Assembly: GCF_900116705.1 (NCBI RefSeq)
Contig: NZ_FPBP01000012.1
Span: 50,406 to 114,405 of the forward strand
Direction of reading: 5' to 3'
DNA: 64,000 nucleotides
From: Halomonas korlensis
GTDB lineage: Bacteria; Pseudomonadota; Gammaproteobacteria; Pseudomonadales; Halomonadaceae
Positions 55,253 through 64,000 of this stretch are shown here, in pieces; positions within the stretch are counted from its first letter, which is position 1; every line of letters starts with the position of its first letter. A program made the position numbers and the translations under genes. Under the pieces are notes generated by a model. The model was not told the origin of the DNA. It made no database searches and saw only the letters and a list, made by a program, of their open reading frames with translations.

Positions 55253-57318
55253 TGGCCCGCCGTTACAAGGGGTTGCCCAAACGCCAGCGCCTGGTCGGGC
55301 TATGGCTGCTGCTTAGCGGCATCAGCCTGTTTGGCGGGGCAGTGTTCGCCACCTGGCTGGATAGCCTGTTCACCCCACAGGGCATCGCCCGCTGGGTACT
55401 TTGGCTTGGCTGCTTTTCCGGCGGTGCCACCATCTTCCTGGTGGGCCTGCTGCTCGAGCGTCAGCTCTTCACCCCCCTGCGCCACCTGCAGGTGCAGCTG
55501 GCGCGTCTGGTGGCCAATCCCGATGCTCGCGACGACTATCCCCCCGAAGGCTGGCTGAAGAGCCTCGGCCCCGACTTGACGCGCATTCGCGAGGCCTGGC
55601 GAACCGATCGCGGTCTGCTGGCCACCGCCCATGCCGATGGCGCGCGCAGCGCCGCGCGGATCCGCCAGGAGCTCGAGACCCTGCTTCAGGTGCTCGAGAC
55701 ACCGCTGCTGCTCTGCGATCATCACCGTCGGCTGCTGCTGTTCAATCATGCCGCAGAAACCCTGTTCGAAGACCATAATGGCCTGGGGCTCGGCAAGCGG
55801 CTCGACGCCCTGCTGCCGGTAGCCAGCCTTCATGATGCGCTGGCCCAGATTCCTGACGACGGCACCCCCCGCGAGGTGCTGGTGCCCTGTGACGAGCGCT
55901 GGCTGCGGGCCGTGTTGCGCCGGGTGCCGGGCAGCAACGGCGAGACCCTGCTGACCCTGACCGACACGACGGCTTCATGGACCAGCGAGATGGGGGTGCG
56001 TACCGAGCTGGTCGACACCCTGCCGCTGCTGCGCCGACACAGCGCGGGGCTTACCAGCAGTGCCGACGCCCTGACCCAGCTGCGTCATGGCAGCGCCTCC
56101 GGTGAGCTGCAACAGCGCCTCGAGCGCGTGGTGGCCGAGGAAAGCCAGGCGCTGGGGGAAGGCATCGAGCGATTGAGTAAGCTGATCGATGAGATGCAGC
56201 GCCAGGGCGAGCGCCTGGCGCCCCTGTGGTCCAATGACCTCTGGAATGCCCTCAATGACTATCACGCCTGCGAGGGACGTCACGTCGTCCCGATCGGCAT
56301 GCCCGCCTGGCTGAAAGGAGACGCCACGGGGCTGCTGGTGCTGCTTGCCTCACTGCTGGAGTATCTGGCGCGCCATGTCGATCAGACCGAGCTGGAAGGT
56401 GAAGTGTGCCTGGGCAACAAGCGTGTCTATCTGGACCTCATCTGGCGGGGTGAGCCGCTCGGGGAGCGTGCCCTGGCCGAGTGGCAGGACCAGCGCCTCG
56501 AGAGCCTGCCACTCGCCCCGCGGGTCGCCGACGTGTTGCGCCAGCACGCTAGCGACGCCTGGAGCCTGGCCGACCCGGACGGCGAGCATGCCCGGCTGCG
56601 CCTGCCACTGCCGGCCATGGACCGGGTCGGCGCACCGCGTGCCAAGCTTCCACCGCGTCCCGAGTTTCACGATTTCGGCATCGCCGAGTTACCCCCGCCC
56701 GATGCTGAGCTGGCGGCAAGATCGCTCAGATCGCTTGAGGTGGTCGCCTTTGACACCGAGACCACCGGCCTGGAACTGCGCCGCGGCGACACCGTGATCA
56801 GCATCGGCGCCTGCCGCGTGGTCAACCAGCGCTTGCTGGCCAGCGACACCTTCGATATCCGTGTCGATCCCGGGCGCCCGATTCCACCGGCCAGCACCGC
56901 GATCCACGGCCTGCGCGATGCCGATGTCGCCGGTGCGCCGCCATTGGCGGTGGCCTTGCCGCGCTTTCGCGACTACATCGGCGATGCGGTGATACTCGCT
57001 CACAATGCCGCCTTCGACCTGTTGGCCATACAGCCGCCGGGCGGCGGGATCGAGTTCGACATGCCGGTGCTCGACACCCTTCTGCTCTCGCGGGCACTCG
57101 ACGAGGCGATCGATGGCCACGACCTCGATACCCTGGCCGAGCGTTATGGCCTGACCGTGCCTCCCGGCGCTCGTCATACGGCACTGGGTGATGCCCGCGT
57201 CACCGCCGAACTATGGCTCTCGCTGCTGCCACGGCTCGAGGCGCGCGGCATCGATACGCTGCAGGATGTCCTGCTGCTGCAGGCCAGCGCCTTCGACAAG
57301 GAGGATGCCAGCGCATGA
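55249..57318 (+). CDS. Membrane PAS sensor fused to a DnaQ-type 3'-5' exonuclease
   Basis: A 689-aa fusion protein. Two N-terminal helices (about 15-35, 47-67) are followed by a HAMP-like segment, a PAS-like domain (about 140-235, [20 protein letters not shown]) and a degenerate kinase-like helical region lacking an H-box or ATP motifs (about 245-470). From about 495 comes a DEDDh exonuclease: [13 protein letters not shown] (Exo I), [11 protein letters not shown] (Exo II), [14 protein letters not shown] (Exo III). All four metal acidic residues and the His are present. It overlaps the regulator upstream and the small membrane gene downstream by 4 bp each. A nuclease domain tethered to a membrane sensor is unusual; its substrate is unknown. 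Confidence 0.88.
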   Translation: MMARRYKGLPKRQRLVGLWLLLSGISLFGGAVFATWLDSLFTPQGIARWVLWLGCFSGGATIFLVGLLLERQLFTPLRHLQVQLARLVANPDARDDYPPEGWLKSLGPDLTRIREAWRTDRGLLATAHADGARSAARIRQELETLLQVLETPLLLCDHHRRLLLFNHAAETLFEDHNGLGLGKRLDALLPVASLHDALAQIPDDGTPREVLVPCDERWLRAVLRRVPGSNGETLLTLTDTTASWTSEMGVRTELVDTLPLLRRHSAGLTSSADALTQLRHGSASGELQQRLERVVAEESQALGEGIERLSKLIDEMQRQGERLAPLWSNDLWNALNDYHACEGRHVVPIGMPAWLKGDATGLLVLLASLLEYLARHVDQTELEGEVCLGNKRVYLDLIWRGEPLGERALAEWQDQRLESLPLAPRVADVLRQHASDAWSLADPDGEHARLRLPLPAMDRVGAPRAKLPPRPEFHDFGIAELPPPDAELAARSLRSLEVVAFDTETTGLELRRGDTVISIGACRVVNQRLLASDTFDIRVDPGRPIPPASTAIHGLRDADVAGAPPLAVALPRFRDYIGDAVILAHNAAFDLLAIQPPGGGIEFDMPVLDTLLLSRALDEAIDGHDLDTLAERYGLTVPPGARHTALGDARVTAELWLSLLPRLEARGIDTLQDVLLLQASAFDKEDASA

Positions 57319-57512
57319 ACGCTCCCCGTCAGAAGGAGCGCCTGGTGGTCCTGATCGTGCTGGCCGTGGCGCTGTTCTCGCCGCCACTGTTGCTGCTGTT
57401 CGATACCCCGTCCCGGACCGGTCCGTCTCGTCTGCCGCTGTATATCTTCATCGCCTGGGCCGCGGTGATCGGCCTCGCCGCCTGGCTGATGGAACGGCGC
57501 CAAGAGGAGTGA
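57315..57512 (+). CDS. Small two-helix membrane protein
   Basis: A 65-aa protein with two hydrophobic helices (VVLIVLAVALFSPPLLLLF and LPLYIFIAWAAVIGLAAWLM) and basic/acidic ends. It starts by ATGA overlap with the exonuclease fusion and ends 7 bp before the symporter-kinase. Small hydrophobic partners are common beside SSS transporters (compare DUF485/DUF4212), and this is probably one, but I cannot assign the family. Confidence 0.8.
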   Translation: MNAPRQKERLVVLIVLAVALFSPPLLLLFDTPSRTGPSRLPLYIFIAWAAVIGLAAWLMERRQEE

Positions 57513-57519
57513 TCGCGTC

Positions 57520-60297
57520 ATGAGGGGAGAGATGCTGGTGCTGGCGGTGGCCTTTGGCTACCTCGCCCTGCTGTTCGTGATCGCCGCCTGGGGCGATCGA
57601 CGTGCCGAGCAGGGCCGCTCGCTGATCGGCTCGCCCACCGTCTATGCGCTCTCCATCGCCGTCTACTGCACCGCTTGGACCTTCTACGGCAGCGTCGGCC
57701 GCGCCGCCAGTGCCGGGCCCAGCTTCCTCTTGATCTATCTGGGTCCGACGCTGGCGATGCTGATGTCGCCCTTCGTGATCCGCAAGATGGTGCGCATCGC
57801 CAGCGCCCAGCGCATCACCTCGATTGCCGACTTCATCAGCGCCCGCTACGGCAAGAGTTCGAGCCTGGGGGCGCTGGTGGCGCTGATTGCGCTGGTCGGT
57901 ATCACGCCCTACATCGCCCTGCAGCTCAAGGCGATCACCCTGAGCCATGCGGTGCTGGTCAACTATCCCGAGGCCGCTGAGCTACGGCTCGCCGAGGAAA
58001 GTTTCTGGAACGACAAGTCGTTCTGGGTGGCCCTGGTGCTGGCGGTGTTCATCATCCTGTTCGGCACCCGCCACCTCGACGCCAGCGAACGCCACGAAGG
58101 CATGGTGGCCGCGATCGCCTTCGAATCGCTGGTCAAGCTGGTGGCGTTTCTCTCGGTGGGCGTGTTCACGGTGTTCGTGCTCTTCAACGGCCCCGGCGAC
58201 CTCTTCGCCCAGGTGGCCGCAGCCCCCGAACTGAGCGGCGCGCTGAGCCTCGATGCCGTGCCGGGCGGCGCCGTGGGCTGGGTGGGCACCCTGGTGCTGG
58301 CGTTCCTGGCGTTTCTGACCCTGCCGCGCCAGTTCCAGGTGCTGGTGGTCGAGAACGTCGACGAGCGTCACCTGACGCGCGCCAGCTGGCTGTTTCCGCT
58401 TTACCTGCTGGCGATCAACCTGTTCGTCATACCCATTGCCATGGCCGGGCTGCTGCTCGGCGATGCCGGCAGCGACCCCGACAGCTTCGTGCTGACGTTG
58501 CCGCTGTCGGCAGGGCTTGAGGGCCTGCCGTTGCTGGTGTTCATCGGCGGCCTGTCGGCGGCCACCGGCATGGTAATCGTGGAGACCATCGCGCTCTCGA
58601 CCATGGTCAGCAACCAACTGGTGATGCCGCTGCTGCTGCGCTCGCCCCACCTGCACCTGGGCAGCCGCGGGGAGCTCGCCGGCTGGCTGCTGGGCATCCG
58701 GCGGGTCGCCATCGTGCTGATCCTGCTGCTGGGCTATCTCTATCACGCGCTGATCGGGGATTCCTACAGCCTGGTGACCATCGGGCTGGTGTCCTTTGCC
58801 GCCGCCGCCCAGTTTGCCCCGGCGATGCTGATCGGCATGTACTGGCGCGGTGCCAACCGCAACGGCGCCGCGCTCGGGCTGATCGCGGGGTTTCTGGTCT
58901 GGGCCTGGACGCTGCTGCTGCCGGGGTTCGCGCAGTCGGGCTGGCTCGGCGCAGGCTTTCTGGAAAACGGCCCCTGGGGCATCGGCTGGCTGCGCCCTTA
59001 CGCACTGTTCGGGCTCGAGGGTTGGGACATCTATACCCATTCGCTGCTGTGGAGCCTCACCGCCAACGTCGGCCTGTTGGTGGGCGTCTCGCTGTTCTCG
59101 CGTCAGAGCCCGCTGGAACAGACCCAGGCGGCGCTGTTCACCGAGGCCATGCACCCCCGGCTGATGCAGACCTCGCTGTGGCAGGGACAGACCACGCGCG
59201 GCGAGCTCAGCGCCCTGCTCGACCGTTACCTGGGAGGCGCTGCCACCCGCCGTGTGTTTTCCGGGATAGCGATCGCCGAGGATGACCATCCCGCCCCGCC
59301 GGAATTGATCGCCCGCGCCGAGCAGGCGCTGGCCGGGGCGCTCGGCAGTGCCTCGGCGCGAGTATTGATCAACTCGGTGGTACGCGGCGAAGCCCTCGAT
59401 CTGGACGCCATCCTGAGCATTCTCGACACTACCTCGGAGACCTTGGAGGTCAACCGGCGCCTGGAGCAGAAGTCCCGCGAGCTGGCGCGTACCAGCGAGG
59501 AATTGCGCGCCGCCAATGAGCGCTTGCGCGAGCTCGACCGCCTCAAGGACGAGTTCATCGCCATGGTCAGCCATGAGCTGCGCACCCCCCTCACCTCGAT
59601 CCGCGCCTTCGCCGAGATACTGCACGATGGCAAGAACCTGCCCGAGGAGAAACGCCTGCACTTTCTCGACGTGGTGGTTCGCGAGAGCCAGCGGCTGTCC
59701 CGGCTGATCGAGGAGATACTCGACCTCGCGCGTCTGGAGAGTGGGCGCATGACGCTCGACCCACGACCGCTGGACCTGGTCGAGCTGGCGCAGCACAGCG
59801 TGGATGCCGTCCATCGTCTCCAGGAAACGCGGGGCGTCAATCTGGAAGTGGACATGGCGGTCAGCGCGGCCCCGGTGATCGGCGACCCCGACCGCCTCGA
59901 GCAGGTGATCATCAACCTGCTCGACAATGCCGGCAAGTTCGCCGCCGACGAGTCGCCGCGCGTGCTGCTGCGCCTGGAGCGCTACAAGGATCATTTCCGC
60001 CTCAGCGTGGAGGACAACGGCCCCGGCATTGCCGACGACGAGCGTGAGCGCGTGTTCGAGAAGTTCCATCAGATCCAGCGCCAGGACAGCGGCGAAACCC
60101 GCGGCCGGCCGCGTGGCAGCGGCCTGGGGCTGCCGATCAGCCGCGGCATCGTGGCCCACCTGGGGGGACGCCTGTGGGTGGAGAGCGCGCCGCATCTGGG
60201 AGGCGCCTGCCTGGTGATGGAGCTGCCCGACGCCCCGGACGCCCCAGATACGGAAGCGGCCACGCCACCCGCGCCGGCTAGCCCCGCACCTGCCTGA
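57520..60297 (+). CDS. Sodium:solute symporter-histidine kinase fusion (CrbS-like)
   Basis: A 925-aa hybrid. Residues 1 to about 505 form a sodium:solute symporter domain with about 13 helices (TAWTFYGSVGRAASAGPSFL, RQFQVLVVENVDERHL). A linker and coiled coil (LARTSEELRAANERLREL) lead to a HisKA domain with phospho-His685 in MVSHELRTPL. The HATPase follows with N box INLLDNAGKF, G1 DNGPGIADD and G2 GSGLGLPIS. This layout matches CrbS/ActS-type kinases that sense acetate or similar solutes and control acetyl-CoA synthetase. No LuxR-type CrbR is here; the partner is probably the single-domain regulator at 54881. Confidence 0.92.
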   Translation: MRGEMLVLAVAFGYLALLFVIAAWGDRRAEQGRSLIGSPTVYALSIAVYCTAWTFYGSVGRAASAGPSFLLIYLGPTLAMLMSPFVIRKMVRIASAQRITSIADFISARYGKSSSLGALVALIALVGITPYIALQLKAITLSHAVLVNYPEAAELRLAEESFWNDKSFWVALVLAVFIILFGTRHLDASERHEGMVAAIAFESLVKLVAFLSVGVFTVFVLFNGPGDLFAQVAAAPELSGALSLDAVPGGAVGWVGTLVLAFLAFLTLPRQFQVLVVENVDERHLTRASWLFPLYLLAINLFVIPIAMAGLLLGDAGSDPDSFVLTLPLSAGLEGLPLLVFIGGLSAATGMVIVETIALSTMVSNQLVMPLLLRSPHLHLGSRGELAGWLLGIRRVAIVLILLLGYLYHALIGDSYSLVTIGLVSFAAAAQFAPAMLIGMYWRGANRNGAALGLIAGFLVWAWTLLLPGFAQSGWLGAGFLENGPWGIGWLRPYALFGLEGWDIYTHSLLWSLTANVGLLVGVSLFSRQSPLEQTQAALFTEAMHPRLMQTSLWQGQTTRGELSALLDRYLGGAATRRVFSGIAIAEDDHPAPPELIARAEQALAGALGSASARVLINSVVRGEALDLDAILSILDTTSETLEVNRRLEQKSRELARTSEELRAANERLRELDRLKDEFIAMVSHELRTPLTSIRAFAEILHDGKNLPEEKRLHFLDVVVRESQRLSRLIEEILDLARLESGRMTLDPRPLDLVELAQHSVDAVHRLQETRGVNLEVDMAVSAAPVIGDPDRLEQVIINLLDNAGKFAADESPRVLLRLERYKDHFRLSVEDNGPGIADDERERVFEKFHQIQRQDSGETRGRPRGSGLGLPISRGIVAHLGGRLWVESAPHLGGACLVMELPDAPDAPDTEAATPPAPASPAPA

Positions 60298-61402
60298 TCA
60301 CCGCCTGGATCTGCTGAAGGTCGTGACGCAGCAATAGGCGCTCGTCTTCAGCGAGACGCGCGCCGTTTATCCATCCATCCGGCGTGCGGCCCTCGGCCAG
60401 TGCCATGCGCTGTTCCGCGAGCAGCAGCCCCTGAAGGCGCGCCAGTGCCACCGTCAACGCACGGGCGCGCTCGGTGTCCAGCACGTCACGCATGACCAGC
60501 GCCGTCAGACGCGAGCGCGTATCGGGAGGCGTGACGCCATGGCGCAGCGACATCAGGCGCACGGCATTGACCAACGGCAGCACGCCGCGGTGCTTGAGAT
60601 TGATCGCCCGTTCGTGAGGTGCGCCCTCGCCGCCGCTGGCCAGACGGCCGAAGCGGTCCAGCGCGACCGGTGTTTCGAGCAGCAGCGCGGCCATCTCGTC
60701 GAGAAACAGGTGAGCGTGGGGCAACCGTCTCGCTACCCGGTCCGCCAACGCCTCAGCGAGGGCCGGCTCGCCGTACACGGGGTGAAAATCAAGCAGAATA
60801 TTGGCCTGCTGGACACGCTTGACGCGCCGGTCTGCCGTCCATAGCGCCAATTGCTCGCTCCACTCCGACAGACGCTTGCGCCACATCGGGAAGCGCGCCA
60901 TCACATGTCCCTGACACAGCGGGATGCCGGCCGTATCGAGGCGCTGGGTGAAACGCTCGCCAAGCGCCTGGAAATAGCCGTCGATTTCGGTGTGCCGTGC
61001 GTCAGGGTAGTCGGCGATAATCATGGCATTGTCCTGGTCCGGCCCCAGCAGGCTCTCGTGGCGGGCCACCGAGCCCAGAGTCAGCACGCAGAACGCCACC
61101 GGAGGCGGCCCCCAGCCCTGCCCTTGCATCTCGTTGAGGGATAGCTCGACGGCACGCCGGTAGAGCCAGTCGTTGTGGTCGCTGATCAGCTGACTGATGC
61201 GCCAGGCGGGAAGGTCGAGACGATCCAGCGCCTCGACGAGTTCGGCTTGCCAACGGTGCGCCTCGGCAAGACTGGGGGTAGGGCCGAGGGCGTTCAGGGC
61301 ATCGCGTAGCGGAGTGAGGACCGACGGCCAGGCGCCAAGCGCTGACGGGAAATCGCCGGTAAAGAGGGTTCGCCAGGGCGAGGCGCGATACAAGAGGCGC
61401 AT
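60278..61402 (-). CDS. DUF294-type putative nucleotidyltransferase
   Basis: A 374-aa protein with the GlnD-like nucleotidyltransferase motif GSVARHESLLGPDQDN and a DUF294 C-terminal domain (INLKHRGVLPLVNAVRLMSL). Most relatives carry N-terminal cyclic-nucleotide-binding and CBS domains and are about 600 aa; these are missing here. Such genes often occur beside acetate symporter or SSS-kinase genes. It is convergent with the symporter-kinase, overlapping by 20 bp at the 3' ends. Confidence 0.85.
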   Translation of the reverse strand: MRLLYRASPWRTLFTGDFPSALGAWPSVLTPLRDALNALGPTPSLAEAHRWQAELVEALDRLDLPAWRISQLISDHNDWLYRRAVELSLNEMQGQGWGPPPVAFCVLTLGSVARHESLLGPDQDNAMIIADYPDARHTEIDGYFQALGERFTQRLDTAGIPLCQGHVMARFPMWRKRLSEWSEQLALWTADRRVKRVQQANILLDFHPVYGEPALAEALADRVARRLPHAHLFLDEMAALLLETPVALDRFGRLASGGEGAPHERAINLKHRGVLPLVNAVRLMSLRHGVTPPDTRSRLTALVMRDVLDTERARALTVALARLQGLLLAEQRMALAEGRTPDGWINGARLAEDERLLLRHDLQQIQAVIRQVRG

Positions 61403-61414
61403 GGGCGCTCCGAA

Positions 61415-61729
61415 TCAGCGAGTCTTGAACAGCTCGTCGCCGATTTCATCGATCAGCCGCTGCGCCTTGCTGACCATCAACTGATCGCAGGCTTCGCGAC
61501 CGGGTACCATGTCGGAGCGCTCGAAGCGATGCTCGAGCAACTGCGCTCCCTCATCGTCATCGCCGGGAAGCGGCTTGCGGATCCAGCCGCTGACTCGATA
61601 CTGGCCGCCCTGATCGTCGGGTTCCGAAACGATCAGGTAGCCCTTGTACTCCACCGGCTCGGCGGCCCGGCGCGCCGGGCTCTTGTCATCACCCGCGCCG
61701 AACAGGCCGGAGAGCAGCTTCTTCAACAT
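61415..61729 (-). CDS. HlyU-family protein
   Basis: A 104-aa protein. The core EYKGYLIVSEPDDQGGQYRV then SGWIRK, with MVSKAQRLIDEIGDELF at the end, matches the PF10115 HlyU family, annotated as transcriptional activators although distinct from the ArsR-type HlyU of Vibrio. The start at 61729 (MLKKLLSGLFG) fits the family. It lies 4 bp after argG on the same strand and 12 bp before the DUF294 gene. Confidence 0.85.
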   Translation of the reverse strand: MLKKLLSGLFGAGDDKSPARRAAEPVEYKGYLIVSEPDDQGGQYRVSGWIRKPLPGDDDEGAQLLEHRFERSDMVPGREACDQLMVSKAQRLIDEIGDELFKTR

Positions 61730-61733
61730 GGCA

Positions 61734-62954
<1,221 letters not shown>

Positions 62955-63217
62955 TAAGGGCTCCTCGTTGGAATCATTGGCGTTGAAATCAGTGACGTTA
63001 CCGCGCGTCATGTGTCAGCCATTATAGCGCGGTGAGGGGGCAGCGAATACCGGCCGCAGGACGCCAGGAGGCCAAACTGCTAGACTGGCCGCGCTCCAGC
63101 GGCGACCTTGATCGAATCGCACTGACGGTGCGCGAGAGGATGAGGCAAGACCGAAGGCCATAACAACACGGGCAAGCGAAGACGCGAGAAGCGCGAGCGA
63201 AGACTAAGGAGAGGCGA

Positions 63218-63883
63218 ATGAGCGAGGCGAGCGCCCGCGAACTGATGGCCCAGCGATTCCGCAGTTACCTGCCGGTGGTGGTCGACCTGGAAACCGGCGG
63301 CTTCAACCCCGAGCGCGATGCGCTGCTGGAGATCGCCGCCGTGACCCTGACCATGGAGGCCGACGGCAGTCTGAAACCCGACGCCACCTATGCCTACCAC
63401 ATCAAGCCCTTCGCAGGGGCCAACGTGGAGCAGTCGGCACTGGACTTCACCGGTATTCGGCTCGATGACCCGCTGCGCCAGCAGGTCGCCCTGTCCGAGG
63501 CCGAGGCGCTGGGCGAAATCTTCCGTTCGGTACGCAAGTCCATCAAGGCTCATGGCTGCACGCGTGCGGTGCTGGTCGGCCACAACGCCGCCTTCGATCA
63601 TGGCTTTCTCAATGCCGCCGTCAATCGCTGCGGCATCAAGCGCAACCCCTTTCATCCCTTTTCGAGCTTCGACACCGCCTCGCTTGCCGGCCTGGTCTAT
63701 GGGCAGACCGTGCTGGCGCGGGCGTGCCGCGTCGCCGGCATCGACTTCGACAACAACGCCGCCCACTCGGCGCGCTATGACACCGAGCGCACCGCCGAGT
63801 TGTTCTGCGCCATGGTCAACCGCTACCGCGAACTCGGCGGCTGGAGCCTGGCCCAGAAAGAACAAGGGCTCGTTGAAGACTGA
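63218..63883 (+). CDS. rnt: Ribonuclease T
   Basis: A 221-aa DEDDh exoribonuclease that trims tRNA and small RNA 3' ends. Exo motifs: [35 protein letters not shown] and [14 protein letters not shown]. The start at 63218 follows AAGGAGAGG. It is divergent from argG across about 260 bp. A group II intron end begins 25 bp after its stop. Confidence 0.95.
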   Translation: MSEASARELMAQRFRSYLPVVVDLETGGFNPERDALLEIAAVTLTMEADGSLKPDATYAYHIKPFAGANVEQSALDFTGIRLDDPLRQQVALSEAEALGEIFRSVRKSIKAHGCTRAVLVGHNAAFDHGFLNAAVNRCGIKRNPFHPFSSFDTASLAGLVYGQTVLARACRVAGIDFDNNAAHSARYDTERTAELFCAMVNRYRELGGWSLAQKEQGLVED

Positions 63884-63908
63884 CCCGTCTGCAGAAACGC
63901 AAAAAAGA

Positions 63909-64000
63909 ATCGAGTAGGAGGGGGAATTGCTTCCCCCGTCCTCTCACACCACCGTACGTACGGTTCCGTATACGGCGGTTCATGAAGAACGAGTAAGCCC
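63909..64000 (-). mobile_element. 3' end of a group II intron (partial)
   Basis: Read on the minus strand, the right edge shows ACCGCCGTATACGGAACCGT followed by ACGTACGGTGGT, a domain V-like hairpin (about 63947-63981). A second hairpin GGGGGAAGCAATTCCCCC followed by TCCTACTCGAT has the form of domain VI with its branch-point A. The intron would end near 63909, and its reverse transcriptase ORF should lie beyond the window. Identification rests on my recognition of these conserved 3' domains. Confidence 0.75.

Overview
The window looks like a chromosomal piece of a moderately halophilic, GC-rich gammaproteobacterium of the Halomonas type. The clues are an unlinked ectoine hydroxylase gene (ectD), a BCCT osmolyte carrier, MscL, an MvaT-type H-NS analogue, a fused tyrA-aroA gene, and the housekeeping order gyrA-serC-pheA-tyrA/aroA-cmk-rpsA. 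This assignment is inferred from gene content and family knowledge; no database was searched. I saw no tRNA, rRNA or CRISPR.

Layout. (1) Positions 1-13.8 kb form a catabolic and uptake region. It opens with a decayed, scrambled copy of a peptide ABC transporter locus and a broken GntR/FCD regulator. An intact version follows: two metallopeptidases (M42, M20), a GntR/FCD regulator, and a divergent operon for a periplasmic binding protein, two permeases and a double ATPase. Behind it come a GlcD-type FAD oxidase, a DMT exporter, a GNAT acetyltransferase and a class I/II aminotransferase, mostly with short overlaps. (2) 13.8-18.9 kb holds ectD, a zinc alcohol dehydrogenase with tandem repeats upstream, two small stress-type proteins, an amidase, a regulator stump and a membrane protein. 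(3) 18.9-24.6 kb is a dense, partly decayed toxin-antitoxin region: yefM/yoeB, dinJ/yafQ, a second dinJ/yafQ stump, ccdAB, a ccdB stump, a higBA pair with truncated toxin, and a second higBA-type pair in which both genes are damaged. A BCCT carrier and mscL are interleaved. (4) 24.7-31.9 kb carries pilA divergent from pilBCD, then coaE, yacG and a Tus-like replication-terminus protein. Between pilD and coaE sits a four-helix-bundle (S23/IVP-type) gene bounded by inverted arrays of a 7-bp repeat.

(5) 32-45.9 kb is core genome: a small MvaT-like protein lacking a DNA-binding end, mvaT, rpsA, cmk, tyrA-aroA, pheA, serC and gyrA on the minus strand, then rdgC, an acyltransferase and a small unknown gene on plus. 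(6) 45.9-53.7 kb has metG, an orphan soluble RsxB, nth, and a minus-strand cluster cstA / CC-tailed small protein / ArsA-like ATPase / queuosine-type glycosyltransferase. (7) 54-61.4 kb has a GST and an unusual signalling cluster: a single-domain response regulator, a membrane PAS protein fused to a DnaQ-type exonuclease, a 65-aa membrane peptide, a sodium-solute-symporter/histidine-kinase fusion, and a DUF294 protein. (8) hlyU-like, argG and rnt close the window, whose right edge enters the 3' end of a group II intron lying on the minus strand.

The most promising undescribed structure is the heptad-bounded four-helix-bundle cassette at 29,624-30,117. In RNA its two repeat arrays can pair completely, resembling the intervening sequences known from 23S rRNA genes but sitting inside a protein-coding operon. 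Next are the decaying toxin-antitoxin cluster and the exonuclease-bearing sensor cluster.
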